Positions 35,243-48,345 of a stretch of DNA of 64,000 nt are shown here, one piece after another. The notes beneath the pieces were generated by a model. The model worked only from the letters and a program-made list of their open reading frames with translations, had not been told where the DNA came from and did not search any database. Origin of the DNA: Atriophallophorus winterbourni (taxonomy: Eukaryota > Platyhelminthes > Trematoda > Plagiorchiida > Microphallidae). The position numbers and the translations under genes were made by a program. The stretch is taken from NCBI GenBank assembly GCA_013407085.1, contig JACCGJ010014509.1, forward strand, positions 62,001 through 126,000, read 5' to 3'. How positions within the stretch are numbered: the first letter of the stretch is position 1; each line of letters starts with the position of its first letter.

Positions 35243-36007
35243 AGGTTGTTTATCAATTCCAGTTTGATCAAACAGTGGAATTTTTTCCTCCACTGTCAAT
35301 TGAGAGGAGGTCCAAGGCGGACCTGGGTCCCGGAGCATGAATCCAGAGTGAATCGCCGCAAGCACATCATCCATCATGCCAATAGGCGTCACATCTTTAA
35401 CCGGGACGCCACGCAAATTTTTCAACCGAGGAGACCAAACAACGAGCTTGTTGACGAGAACCCGTTTCGTGCTTTGTTTTGCATGATTGCTGGTTTCTTG
35501 ACGCTTTTTTATTTTATCAAACTGATCCATGAATACAGGAATGGCAGGATCCCAAACAATTTTCGAGTCAAACGATGACAGACGAAGTTGACCGGGAGGA
35601 ATCGTGTGAGTAGGAATCATACTTCCATCTGACAAAATAAGGGACACGGCCAACAAGTGGATCGGACAACTGGCAGCAGACGACGAAGGCTGAATCTCGG
35701 AATTTGTCGCCGAACGCGCCATCTGCCCGAATGATTTCTGATAAAGGGATTGCAGATAACCGAATCCATGCGAAGCCGATGACGAAGCAGCGGTGATGAG
35801 CCCAGTATCGCCCGTCACGGCTGCTATACGCTGAAGATTGATTTTCAGTCGTTGGGGTGTAGGCAGAACAAGGTCGGACGGGGACTTTAGAGACGAGGAC
35901 GATTCAACAGACGTGTCAGAACGCCTGGATGCAATCCCTTCGCTGACATCATCACCACTACTCAGATCCGCTGGAGTGAGTTGTCCGGACAGACGAAGAG
36001 CGGGATC
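35243..36007 (-). CDS. TMEM132: TMEM132-like protein, Ig-like ectodomain exon
   Basis: 255 codons, phase 0 at both ends. Acceptor CGGTTTTAG before GATCCCGCT; donor AACAACCT then GTGAGT. After a Ser-rich stretch, residues ~118-150 of the exon read LLAVSLILSDGSMIPTHTIP followed by LRLSSFD. This matches the family's conserved block of the form (A/V)..L.FSDGS(V/M).P.(D/H)I...  .F.LSS.D, the last extracellular Ig-like region before the membrane. KLVVWSPRLKNL follows. An open frame runs on into the intron, so the GTGAGT donor decides the exon end. It joins in phase to the transmembrane exon. Confidence 0.82.
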
Positions 36008-36476
36008 CTAAAACCGAAAAAAGTCATCACATTTGAACGCTTGAAGTGAAATAAACCAACATTCTCCAATGAAATAAAATAGTGGACAGGTCGTGTTTGA
36101 AATTTGACAAATAAATAGATTTCAAGTACATCACCAAAAGTTTTAGAGGGTCATGTAAACGACATATAAATAGGATCTACCAAAACAGATTATACCTTTA
36201 GCGGATCGGGGGAGGAAGTTTAACATGAAAATGTGAATAAAAGCCGGTAAGAATGAAAACTTGAATTCAAAAGCTATTGCTGATCATACGCATTACTTCA
36301 ATGATAGAACAATATATCAACGAAACTAAAGCGCGAACAAAAAGACAATAAAACCTCGTCTTAACAATGGATGAAAATCGAACGTTTCAAGTGCATATAA
36401 TTAAACCTCTGAGAAGATAAATGAATGGAACTCATAGATGACCGAATCAAATAAATAGAAATACAAACATGGTGAT

Positions 36477-36565
36477 AGAAAGATAGATATATAGAATAGA
36501 AGATAGATATATAGATAGAAAGATAGAGAGAGAAATAGATAAATTGATAGATAGATAGATAGATT
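36477..36565. repeat. imperfect (AGAT)n microsatellite
   Basis: About 90 bp of AGAT/GATA units with interruptions. Confidence 0.9.
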
Positions 36566-37640
36566 GCAGGAAATTTCTCGGATTGATTAAAAAACGTAGT
36601 CTATTGAACGTGTTAGCCGTAAACTATCATAAATTAGTAACCATCCTTACATATTTCGACATATTTTTTCCGAAAACCTTTGTCCAGTACTCCAACTAAC
36701 GAAAGCCACACAATCCAGATTGCATATACAATATTTTTTAGCTCATATTTTGAACAATTTACCTAATCGGACGATTCGTACATCAAAAAGCGGTCCAATA
36801 TAAACGAGTTCCGTTGTTGCTGGTAAACAACTTAACTCGAAATTTATCACAATCGTCAATTTAAAATCGATTTAACACGAGCTGATGGCGAAAATGTGCA
36901 CAAATTGCATTCCTATTACACCATCACGTCAACTCGGCAACACGATACTGGTCCCGTGGATAAAGGAATGATGAAGTACCAGTACCGATAGTGTGAGGGA
37001 TCGCATGGAAATCACACACGCATACATTAATTATAGGAACAGTTGCTCGCTAGTCGAGCAGCGATTCACATCGAAAGCAATGAGACAAACTTTCTCGCAA
37101 TGAAAAGGTTTTCAACTTATGCTTGCACATTCAAATAAACATGACTGAACAACGCCATCCCAGGCAATGCACATACGTGATCATCGTTATAAAACTAAAC
37201 CACCGAAGCTACTGGTGGATAAACCATGGAGTTGATGCGTTACAAGATGCAATTTGAAAATTGGTGATTTGAAAAACTTGCGAGAAGCTTAGCGTATTGC
37301 GAGACTGCAGTTCGAGAGCTAAAATAAAGTGGAGATAATGCACATGCTAAATCGGTCGTGTTAGCAGCTAAAAAGTCGAAAGGATGTGCGCGAAAATCCA
37401 CCGCGATCGAAGTGACGTAACTTTTTAACAAACGTAATCGGTTCATACCGAAAAGCAGTGCTACCATGCAACGAAATAAGTTTTCGATATTGGTCACAAA
37501 CGTGTGACTTGCCAGACTTGAAAGCACGTCAATAGTATGATGTGCTTGAGAAAACCAACATTAGTGCTGTATTGGTACTCCATCTGTATTGGACCGCTGA
37601 ACTGGCGGTTTTGGGTGGAAAAGTACAGGTGAACTATTAA

Positions 37641-37859
37641 CCCTTAACTGCTGAATTATTTTACAAGCGTCACCTCACTTCCGAAGTTTGTTGACAACTA
37701 GCGCGCCGCATGGCTCAGACGTCTCAAACGCGTATCAAACGAGAGCAGAACGTGTGCCAAATCCCATGCTCACGGCATACGGAAGTGATCTGTCTAATTT
37801 ATCCTATCATAAACATTTAAATTTTGTGTACCGAATTTGACCCATTCGACCGTTAAGGG
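37641..37859. mobile_element. piggyBac-type MITE, 219 bp
   Basis: Flanked on both sides by TTAA (37637-37640 and 37860-37863). It begins CCCTTAACTGCTGAAT and ends ATTCGACCGTTAAGGG, whose reverse complement CCCTTAACGGTCGAAT is a near-perfect terminal inverted repeat of the start. TTAA target duplication with CCC-starting ends is the mark of piggyBac elements. The copy is too short to code for a transposase, so it is non-autonomous. Confidence 0.85.
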
Positions 37860-38196
37860 TTAAAAGTACGACAATTTCTTGATTTTTATATATAAGGTGC
37901 CATCGGTGAATCTTATCGAGTTTGTCTGTGGAATATATCCATTTAAACAAACGTGTGCCAAGGTTTGTTGGCATGCGATGGCATCTCAGGAACTCGTTGG
38001 TTATGAAGCAACTGTGAGCTTGTTCAAAAACGAAATATTTTATTTACATTTTATATACTTGACTGCCAATGCAAACTTTAGATGACCGATCCACATAGTG
38101 GATCTAAGTCAACCAATTAAATCAAACGGAAATACACTTGTGTACGTGCGGGATATATGACCAATATAAAAAGCACTTAATATGTTATTAACTAAC

Positions 38197-38629
38197 GGAA
38201 AACGTTGGAGGTACCGGCAAACGTACCACACATTCTGCACGCATTGAAGCCACAAACAATGAATTAGATCTATCCTCGAGTTCCCCGGTCTGTCCGACAT
38301 TCACATAAACCGTTGCTAAGGGTTGGGAATCACCCGACGTGGCCACCAATCCTAGAACGACTCGACCAGGCCAACGACCGACCAAGTACGGACGCCCTGT
38401 GAACGCATCCCGGTGAACATAGGCTGCGGGAACATCAACAACGTCATCCTGACGATTCAACACTGGACGGACTACAAGCGCCCAACTTGGAAGCATTCGT
38501 GTCACATCGAAATGAATAGGTTCGTCGGATCCGGATGCAGATGGGTACGGTTCAACCGATAAATCTGACCAGGAATCCGATCTACCCAAGTAGGTGCGTT
38601 GTCCGGTACCAGGACGCATCATGTATATT
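38197..38629 (-). CDS. TMEM132: TMEM132-like protein, central ectodomain exon
   Basis: 433 bp; one carried base then 144 codons. Acceptor CTTTTTTCTTTCAG before AATATAC; donor TTTTCC then GTTAGT, phase 0. Residues ~75-110 read RPYLVGRWPGRVVLGLVATS then ATVYVNVG, which fits the conserved family segment (R-x-PG-x-(T/V)-x-L-x-V-x-S ... LA-x-x-x-V-x-V). RSNSLFVASMRAECVVRL follows. The segment belongs to the extracellular Ig-like tandem in TMEM132 proteins. It joins in phase to both neighbours: AA + A across the upstream junction gives lysine. Confidence 0.8.
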
Positions 38630-40559
38630 CTGAAAGAAAAAAGCGAGTTATAACCGCGTTCAGCATGGCAAATATGAGTGGAATATCGCGTGATTTGTGA
38701 GATAGTTATGAATTTGAGCAACGCAAAAGAAACCACGGACAAATAAAAAATACACCGAGAGAAGTGATCACATCGTGGCACCAGGTCGGTGTTTAAAACA
38801 TGTTTATGGATATCTTTTGTCCTGTTTTTTACACAAAATTAAATCCCTCGTGTTTAACAACCAGGTAGGCTATAGGGTCAATGCACGGAAAAATGTTTTT
38901 GAGAATGAGATTGCTTTGAATAAAGGCACGATAAAAATCCCTGTTACATCGGGAGCGTGATGAGGGTTTTCGCCTATTCAGTCACTTGTATCCTTGAGAC
39001 ATAGTCACGTTTTGCCAACAAAAAGAATTTTCTAAAGCAGCGATGAGTAGGCAATGCACGCATAGAAATGGACGAAAATACGTGCAGCTCAAGTATTAGA
39101 TGCTCATTATTTGGTGTTCGCCAAGTTCAAAAGCTTATAGGTTAGACTACATGATGGGCTTAATACGCTTATCACAATTATTATTATAAAACTCAAAATC
39201 GGAATTAAGATGATAAATATCTTTTCGCCTTGATTAAACTTTTACCATAATCTGGAACGGACGTTTTAATCGCTGCTGGTCTCTCTAGTTTGAGCTACAT
39301 CAACTCCCTTATCAACTGAAAAGAAAACCAGGGTTGAAATATTTAGATACCACATCGGGGATTTTCAATTTCTCCACTGTTTATCATCATATTCATCAGG
39401 AGACATAGAAAGATAGGGATTATGTCGTGTACAATTATTCCGAACTGAATCTACATACGGTTTACCAAGTGAACTGGAACACGACAATCAGGACCGATGA
39501 GGTCAACAAACTGCTCCGAAAAATCTAGTTCCGGGTTCAATTCAATACAGGGATTAGCACTTTTAAAGAGAGGGATTTGTTATGCCCGAGGTCTTAGTTA
39601 AGCCAGGAAGAAAATTTAAAGTCCGTCCGTCAATAAACAGCGGTATCAATGGTCTTTTACATCAACTAGATTTCGAACGGACCAGAATCAAAAAATCACC
39701 GACCATAGATCAACAAGCACATTCCACACACGACCTAGTTTGAAACGCAAAAAAGAGGACATGCTCACCTTGCCGTAACCGTAATAGCCGTCTGTTCGAA
39801 GCGATCAATAATCCCAGTCGAGCTGTACACGTAAAACACAAGGGATTTTAAACTCAATCACTTCACAGTAGCATTCATAAAAGCATTTTAACACAAACGT
39901 TCTTACTGATTTCTAATTTTGAACAGCACACCTGCCATTTTCTTGCATTTCTTTTAGAATACTTCATACTGATTGAAGGTGCAAGCTCTATTTTTCATGA
40001 ATACATTTTAGAATAAGTCTTAACCGGTGTATCAGGATCTAGTCAAACGACTATTGTCATCAAACAATAGGTCGAAACGTATCAAATAGCCTTCCGGAAC
40101 ATCCTTACATAAAAGATCTTTTATTTCATTCGCATCAAGTAACGTTCGCCGAAACGATTTTGACATAAAACGGCCGAGTGTAAGCTTTTACGTTTGATTG
40201 TTATAATTTTTCGCATTACTATTTTCCGCTTAATATGTACTGATTGATTAAAATTTAGTTCAAAGCTGAGAATTCAAATGGCGTCAAATCTACCGTTCCA
40301 TGTGTTCTTAGGATTGAATGACTTTTCAGTATTGATTGCGGGGAACGAACCACTTCGACCTTATCCCGCACACGGCAGCGATTTAAAATCAATTTTATGG
40401 AAAATCTCTAGATCAAGTATCATACTATAGATGTGTAAAGCACCCTAGTTAAGAGTGCAAAGCATGAGCTCTCGAAGGAGGACGCTGCTATGATATCGAA
40501 ATTTGTCTCTTTCTTTACCATTTTAGCAACTGTGCATATTGCGTGATTCGTGAGTGAAA

Positions 40560-40690
40560 GTGCGAAATTCTGGAAAGTTTGACCTGCATGATGAATTGGG
40601 TGGCAATCGACAAGTAGATCCGAAACGCATGGGCGACGCGGTTAACTTTGGATCTGGTGTCCGCGAAGCCCGTGTAAAAACGTAATAGAT
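40560..40690 (+). repeat. dispersed repeat family D, partial copy
   Basis: TGATGAATTGGGTGGCAATC, then GACAAGTAGATCCGAAACGC, recurs with changes at 58.57 kb (TGATGAATTGGAACGCAATC then GACAAATGGGTGCAAAAC) and 25.41 kb, in the same orientation. Confidence 0.55.
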
Positions 40691-42118
40691 GCCATTTGGC
40701 TTCGATTGACATAATCCACCATTCCTATACCATCACACTGCAGTGCCACACCACAGCACAAACTAGGCATGGATAAATGATCGCGGTAGGATTAGGGTAA
40801 AATTTTATGGTCAAGAGCTGCTGAGGTTCTATGCTCTCAAATAATGAATTATTTACCGACCACCGTTGACATCCATTGTATGTCGTGGTACGGCGGGCGC
40901 TGAAAATTTTCTGTGCAAAAATAAAGCCGTTTTCCACTTCTTTTTGTTTTTAATTGACGCTGAGCAGATTTTCACAAATGACCGACCGCGGTAAAAGCGA
41001 ACCAAGATGCTCGCAGAAGCTGAACATGTTTACCCCTAGACTAACGCGGTTTCGATTCGAGCGAAATACGTTAATTGATGTGGTGACAAAAATGGACAAC
41101 GCTGCTGAATAACAACAGCTCTTTGCTTCCTTCTTTGGACAGAACAGTACCTTCATAAACGATTGTTTCCATAGCTTTCCTCATTCTACATATCTGCTCC
41201 TCCATGGGTCATTCAGTGCTAGTACTAAGTACGTTGATCATTCTTATAATTAGTTTTCCGTTTCGAGCCACGGCGTATTAAGTGAATTGGCAGCCTAATC
41301 ATGAGGAATGCGCTTGTCTTTAATCATCAAAAATGCATCGTATTTGTCCTTGTTCTTATTTCTGGAAAGTGACGCGATGCTTTACGTAATAAAATTCCCA
41401 TTATAGAAAAAGCAGCCATGTAAGCATTAGACATATATGCACAATAAAACTTTATACTTATTATCATACGTCAGTTTTCAGCTTGAAACTTTCATCTCTA
41501 ATCTCTTCAGCTATGCTAGAATTCTTTTAACACTTTTACAGTTCATTAGCAGTTCAAAGTCTCCCGGATTGAGATCTTTTGTGCTGACTGTTCGTGAAAG
41601 CCCGGCGGAGCAATCAACTCAGCCAATGTGACTTTGTGGCCCTGCTCAGGAGGATGTGGTTGGTAATCCTGTCCTGGGTTGATACCCTACCTGTCCAGAT
41701 GCCACAAATATCAAACGATGGTACAAGCTGAACGCGAATGTGTCCAGCTATAAGGAAATGGAACCCTGAACTTCATTGTAATTTTATGATCCACTGTGAT
41801 TGTCACAACGCGGATTTATAAAGCTGTTTTGCTCCTTACACCGTTATATACTATCCAACTATTGGTAGATATTCTAGTGTCAGAATGACTGCATATCATA
41901 GCTTTACATGCATTCAAGCATACAATACAATTTCGTGTTGTTAATATTTTTCATTTCAGTCACAAGATTTCTGTTTTATCAGTTAAGAACGTAAACACAC
42001 TTTAAATGATAACTCCGAGAGTTTTTGCTGCACATGAATAAGTACACGTGGTAATTATTTGAATTATATAACACTGTTACGAACTACGCACTTTTTAACA
42101 CAGCTATTCCATCAAAGA

Positions 42119-42205
42119 AACTTATTTGCATGCAGTTCCATCACACGCACACCCCACGACCGGATCCGTGCTGTTTGAACTCATTAGGTAGAGACAGTAT
42201 CCGCT
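42119..42205 (+). repeat. dispersed repeat family A copy
   Basis: CTTATTTGCATGCAGTTCCA then CACACCCCACGACCGGATCC and TGCTGTTTGAACTCATTAGG, as in the copies at 708 and 7164. The right part is missing. Confidence 0.7.
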
Positions 42206-44279
42206 TAACTGTTTTGCTATTTCCGTCGTTTTTACAATGTTTCATCGTGTCAGCCAACTAAAAATTACTTGTTACTCGTTTCTGGAACACGTTAAACGAA
42301 TGTAGAGACAGTAAAGCTGAAACTGTGTTCAGAACCGTCGAACCTAGTTCACAAAAATAAACATCATGAACACCGGCCCCGGTTACAAACTAACATGGAA
42401 AGATACAACTTTCGAACGTCTAAAAATTACTTCATATTCACAAGCCTACGGGGGCGATCGAAAAGATGTTACAAAGCAACGTTAGTCGGAAAACATTCAT
42501 TTCAAGGCTGTTTCCACAGTTCGAGTGGAACCACTGATTGTCATGCTTGCGAGTTGCTAAGAACATCGTGTACGGTTGGCTAAGCTTTACGTAGTATCAT
42601 TAAACCACACGGAGATGTCTCTTCACTCTCTTGTCTGTCTGACCCCGAAACTTCATAGTGGAAACATGGGATAAACCGAGTGGCAACACTCAGACAGCTT
42701 CTCTGGACTGAAGTGTGGGCGGACGTGATTACCTCATTCGCAAGCTTGGCATGACAACTGCGCTGATAGAGCTAGATCAGTCTGTATGAACGACTGCCGA
42801 TCGAAGCCGCAGATAACGAAGTAGACATGACAGATAATTAGCAATACAAGATTGGTTTTCACACTCGAAAATGGTCTCGTGAAACACAGCCTAGAACGAA
42901 TTCCTCTGCCAATGGGCTATAGTGGAGCGGTAAAATTAACGTTACCTGCATATTTCTAATGATTGTTTTATTTCGGTCTAAATTTGAGATCGATTCATGA
43001 GCATAAACCTAGTTTTGAAGTCAGCAAACCAGGCGAGAGGTGTAAATGCTGACAATTTGGGATGTGAAAGGTTTGTGGCAAAACAAGCAGCATAGATTGA
43101 CGCTGACGCAACCCACTTAACTGAAACTAACCAATGAGCTCGTTTGTTCAAGTTTCTAATCGATATGATTAAAATACCGTTGGAATCAGATCTCAAGATT
43201 CATAGATGAATCTAGCTAACCAAATGAGGTAGGATCGACATACTCATGTTACCAGAACAGCGTTTTCCTAACCAACTTGGATGGTGTTCAGAAATCCGCT
43301 TAGGTAATTTCCGCGTGGTATGGTCAATGTATGAGCTAAACACGAGCAAGTGAATTTATACATCAAGTTTGCTAGCCGGTCTTTAACCGTATTCGCTATT
43401 CTCTAACTTCATTTTAGCTAAAGGGGCTGAACAGTCGTTCGGGGAGTCATCCGCAAAATGAGTTTGAAAATATGAAAGTGATTCCGATTAATGATAAGGA
43501 TATCCTCCGACTCTTTGGAAACATGTTCATAGGTAAAACAACGTGAATGTTAATTTATAATTGAGAAGCTCTGTGTAAGTGTTCATACAAACAGATTTTG
43601 CTCGTAGCGTGTGTTTCAAGCTTCATTTACATCAGTATAGGTTAACGTGGTCTAGATTGAGAATCGCTTCGAACAGAAAACTAAAGCAGCCACGAGTGAC
43701 CTGTTGAAATACGCTGTGATTCAGTGAAGACACACATCGACGATAGTCCTCTTGTTTCAAAGTATGGCGAATAGTTTAGCCACTTGTAATGCCGTGTGTG
43801 AATGCCATCACTTGTTATCGTTTACCTGGTTCAAAAGGATTCTTCCATATTGTTGTTACACAAACAAAGAAAACGTGCTAATTAATCTTGTGTTCTGGCT
43901 AATTAACATCGAACACAGATATTTTGGCTTTGCGGGTAGGCATTGATACTTAAATTATCAAGATTGATCTAAAATAAATCTCTCATTTTGATTTTGTAAA
44001 TAAAGCAGGGTGATTATAGTATAGCGATTAAACGTTCATCTTTCAAAAGCAATGAACACAGTTTACATTACGCGATGATTGTCTTTATGGGAAAAATCTG
44101 CTGAATCACAATTCACTGCATACCCTGGCCTTAATGAATGTCGACAATAGTCAAGGAAAATTAACTATAATAGCTCATTACTTACTGAAATTGGTGAACA
44201 GATAACAACAACTTAGCCACAGGTTTAAATGAAACCGGAGAAATATGTCAGCCATATTAGTCCTAGCGGTCTGATCGGA

Positions 44280-44400
44280 TATATGTGCGATCCCAAGATT
44301 TATCCAGGCAAAGTGACACAGAGTCGCAGACTGCAAGTAGGTTATGATACTGCTAGGATGCCAAGGCATAGATAGATACGAGAAATGAAAACCGAAGTGA
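44280..44400 (+). repeat. SINE-like dispersed repeat family C, copy 1
   Basis: ATCCAGGCAAAGTGACACAG, then CAGACTGCAAGTAGG, GATACTG, GCCAAGGCATAGATAGATAC and AGTGAGAAACCGATTAATTGG, matches 60245-60430 block by block. A third, partial copy is at 63747-63835. It is short, non-coding and multi-copy, hence SINE-like; no tRNA-type promoter boxes were confirmed. Confidence 0.65.
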
Positions 44401-44537
44401 AAATAAAAAGGGCAGTGAGAAACCGATTAATTGGAAAACAAGTAAACTTGGACTATGGTTAAATTGAAATCTCGAACAGAAGAGCAATTATTCCAATAAA
44501 TTTTAAACGATAATCATTTAAGCAAAACCTTATTTAC

Positions 44538-45151
44538 TTGTCGATTCCTTGCAGGTTACGAACTTCCAAACGGTTATCATACACTGATGATGTTGCTATT
44601 TTCCATCCGTGTATTTTTCGTAAGTTTGTGCTCTCAACATGAATTCGGAAACCTTCCATCATCCATCGCCGAACAGTTGGACCGCACACTTCCCTCCAAG
44701 CCCAAGTAATTTCTCCAGTAGATGACTGAATGGTTCCATAAATCGTCGGTACAATATGTGAGTGACTTCCGCCGCCGTTATCTGGGGTGCCAGTGCTACC
44801 GGGAAGAGCAAGTACAAGCTGATCAGTAAATCCAGTTCGCCCGGCTAAAAGGCTATCCGGGAGGAATTCTTCCACTTCAGGTGGAGCACGTGGCATCACG
44901 GTGGGACAAACGGTATTAGAAGAGGTGGTGGTGGGTGTTTCGATCGAATTGGAGCGCGTTGCAATTGGACGACAAAACACGTGATCCGTTATCTCCGTTA
45001 GCCGACCAGCCGTGGGACGACCAAAAATGGATTCCAAGGGATTTGGTGAGGTCGAGGAGGTTGCAGAAGGAGTCAGACTGAGAACGCGGAGTTTGTAAGG
45101 TTCCGGTGAGGGAACAGCAGGAAACCACGGAGGTTCGAGAATATCCCGAGG
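44538..45151 (-). CDS. TMEM132: TMEM132-like protein, upstream ectodomain exon
   Basis: 614 bp, phase 0 start (acceptor CTTATTTCAG before CCTCGGGAT) and two bases left over at the end (donor GACAA then GTAAAT). A Pro/Ser/Thr-rich start (PRDILEPPWFPAVPSPEP) leads to LLAGRTGFTDQLVLALPG. This recalls the VLTGRT...V..V.AV block of TMEM132. The end, FRIHVESTNLRKIHGWKIA, is the counterpart of the family's conserved P-L-x-I-x-(L/V)-S-D-x-x-L-S-x-(I/V)-K-G-W-(R/K)-(V/I) segment closing an Ig-like domain. This last match is the strongest single indication of the family together with the membrane segment. Confidence 0.8.
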
Positions 45152-46686
45152 CTGAAATAAGATTGGGCATAGCCTCTTAGCAAATAAAGCGCGATACAGT
45201 TGAGACCATTACCAAACGGGGCCAAGTACGAGCAATACATCTGTTTACATACAAAACAATAAACCTTGCAAATGAGTAGGTCTCCACATCCTTGCTATTA
45301 TCGGCAACATGATTTTGATAATATCAAGACATCAGAAGAATCCATTGTTGCAAAATTATGCGTCAAGTCAAACCATGCCAGCAAAACCAAGCCTTTGTTC
45401 TGACAATGGCAATCGACAAGAACAATTTAGGCATGCTCATGTGAATGTTCCGGTACCCTAACATCGGTGACAATTTAATGACATGTTTTGTATTCAAGGC
45501 TTCAAATTACAGGGTACAAGGTTTATTCACACGCATTTCTGGGGAGTGTTGTCGTTGAATTGCGCGGGAAAAATAAGTAAGAGAAACGACGTATCGATGT
45601 TTTACCCAAATAATTCATATGAAAATAACGCCAAAATACAGAGAATGTTTGTGCGAGCAAAAGTAGAAACGATGTGAAAGACAATGCATACGAATGCGAT
45701 GATTCCAAAAGCAAAATAATTTAATTCGTCTCGATATATATTACACGAAACAAAATTTTTTATTCTGCTAACTTTTTCATTATCACGCATTTGGGCGAGA
45801 ATTTATACGATACTTGCTATTTCTTTTAGATTTATGGTACAGGGACGCGATTGCATTAACAGGGGATTTGTGGGTCGGATGGTATCTCACATGAGCATTG
45901 ATATTTCTCGTGACACCACAAATAAGTTGGGAAGAATTCCCTACAAATAGGTAGCAGACAGAAAATGTTAAATATTCGTGAGAAGCATTGTGTTGTTTCC
46001 TTTTTCCAACTCAAACGGTGTCACGAAAGTGGGGCATACCTTACAACCAGAGAAGGCGAGGTAATGTTGAAAACTCACAAGAAACTGATAAGTCAGCACA
46101 CCGATTTGAATACAGACCCAGTGATTCATACGGAGAGACAAACGCAGAGTTATTAAGTCGTTATACACTACATGGAAAGACGTAATCTATTTTGCCCTAA
46201 CAAACGGATCATAGAATAAAACTTAGCATTTCAGGCGAATGACTGGCTGTTGGGCAATCGAGATTCTTCCGCCTACATTCCACCGAGAGTACTTTTAGCT
46301 TAAATCTGTCATGCTTGCAAACAATGTTTTGACCCATTCTTTCCGATGCATTCTGAACAGAAAACACCATAACTACTACTATTTTAGCCTATAGAAAATC
46401 CTCCCAAGAAAGCCTAGTTGGTTTGAAAATGAAAGTTAGAAGCTACGATTTCAATTATTAGGAGCTATCTGGGTTATTTACATGGACTTGACCCAGAACT
46501 ACCCAACGTTAAGGTCACAAAATATAAATGGAGTCAAACTCAACAATTGAAAAATCGCAGCAGGCTTTCATTAACATAGGACTAGAAGAAATCCGGGAAA
46601 GATAGGTTAATTTTAGCATATAAAATTACCGCTTTATTGTTGGCTTATACCGTTCCATATAGACACATATATATTTCGGTCATTCC

Positions 46687-46810
46687 GCGGGAAAGATTGC
46701 TCCTCCCGAATCGGACTATTGACTCACTCGAAATGCTACGGAGCATGAAAACTTCATGCGCTTGTGATGTAAATCCACGGTCGATATCGACCGAAGTAGG
46801 CTAACAACAG
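46687..46810 (+). mobile_element. LINE 3' end, severely truncated
   Basis: Starts in the ATTGCTCCTCCCGAATCGGA block, passes GCATGAAAACTTCATGCGC and ends CGATATCGACCGAAGTAGGC. It is the last ~120 bp of the LINE family at 2711-5002, in plus orientation. Confidence 0.8.
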
Positions 46811-47467
46811 ATTGTAAGCAACTGTATAGCGAACGAGTTATGGGTCCCAATTGAAACTGTTGGATACACGAGTATACTGATTGTGTTAAAACAGTTCACG
46901 GGGATCACGTTTGGTCACACAACCAGTGCACGCCAGTGCAAGATCGAACAACGAAATCGGAAAAAGAAGAGTAATTCGACGCGGATGACAAATGCTTTAT
47001 TATGATTAAAAATATGGGAAACTATTTAAGATAAACAAAACCTGTCCAAAATCCAAACTAATTAAAGTATGAGGTTTTGCACGAACCAACTGGACAATGT
47101 TATTCTTGCAACCTTGCATAGTGAGATGGGTTGATTGAAAATTAAACGACACACCAGAAAATTTTCGAGTGCACTAATACCACGATAGGTTTAGAAAATG
47201 GCACAATTTGTCTCGCATTTGAAATTGCTTTTAACAATCAAATAGCTTGGAGTAACCATGACGAAACTACAACAAAGAAAAACGGCTGGTCCATTCTATT
47301 TTCATTCAAATTTAATTTTGTTTCGAAACGTTTACATTTATCAAGGGTATACATCTATGCCACTGTTAAATAAGGTTCTTACAAAGAACCACGATGTTCC
47401 AATACAAAATCACAACAGTGATTCTTCGTCAAGTACTCAAGGCGCTAATAAATGACCAATATATTTT

Positions 47468-47545
47468 GGTGTTCACATCCCCACTTGATGACGGTAAACA
47501 GCCAGAAACCGGTAGTGGTGTGTAAGGAATGAGGATGTGAGAACC
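47468..47545 (-). repeat. dispersed repeat, family A variant (inverse)
   Basis: CACTTGATGACGGTAAACAG then CCAGAAACCGGTAGTGGTGT and GATGTGAGAAC is the reverse complement arrangement of 53222-53292. Confidence 0.65.
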
Positions 47546-48199
47546 GAAATATGTTTGCATTAGTCATTGTGAGAAAGAATTTAGCCGGAATTTATATATG
47601 TGCTGAGTTAGTCCGGCAGATTTAATTAGCATCACATATATCAGAATTCCAAGACGTGTAATAGTTAGGTATATTTTGAAATTGACCGCAAACGCAATGG
47701 ATATACTCAACGCGGTTTAACGCGAAATGGGTGCATGGTGAAGTATAGAGAGAAATTTGCTTGACCGTCATATTGTAACACGTCCAATTTTAAATTAGTG
47801 AAGGAGTGTGGTCAGAAAGGAAGCGCGCAGGTATGCCTTATGCTAATAACATCGAGGCAAATTTCAGGACTACGATCGGCAGATGCCTAAATATGAAACA
47901 TTGAATAGCCACAAATAGCTAACGAGTTATAAGTTCTCACGGTACATCTGAGTTAAACGGTACTCGAAGCCTGCGTGTGATAAGCAAACACTGTGAAACC
48001 GACCGTCAAGTGTGCCTACATGCAGAGTAAAGGTGGTTTATTTAGAAACACCACCAATTTACGATGCATGTGATCTGATTCTACTCAATGCTCCCGATGA
48101 GCAGATAAAGCAAAAAAACTAGTTATCAAATTTTTAGTGTCGACAAGAGTGGTAAAATAGAACCATTGTTAGATCTCACTTAGATACATGTGGGAGCAA

Positions 48200-48345
48200 C
48201 ATTACTTTGGTCATCCAAAAGCGCCTTGAGTGCTTGACCACGAATCACTATGTGATTATGTGTTTGAACACCATGGTTCGTTGTACGAACCCTATGTAAC
48301 AGTGGCATTGAAGTATAACTTTGTTAGATCTCATTACACCTGTCA
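48200..48345 (+). repeat. dispersed repeat family B, copy 2
   Basis: AAGCGCCTTGAGTGCTTGAC, TTTGAACACCATGGTTCG and CAGTGGCATTGAAGTATAAC match 21480-21610 in order and orientation. Confidence 0.6.

Larger units (their letters stand above)
36008..38196 (-). other. intron, 2.2 kb
   Basis: Donor GTTAGT at 38.2 kb, acceptor TTTTAG at 36.01 kb. It holds a GATA/AGAT microsatellite (36477-36565) and a piggyBac-type MITE (37641-37859). The frame 37240-37527 has no motif. Confidence 0.7.
38630..44537 (-). other. intron, 5.9 kb
   Basis: GTAAAT donor at 44.54 kb, TTTCAG acceptor at 38.63 kb. It contains a family D repeat copy (40560-40690), a family A copy (42119-42205) and a SINE-like copy (44280-44400). 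No additional exon was recognised; the short frames at 40515-41156, 42395-42583 and 43752-43946 are without motif. Confidence 0.65.

Noticed and set aside
35246..35578. 110-codon plus-strand frame
   Set aside because: Antisense of exon 35243-36007, which has recognised family segments and consistent splice phases.
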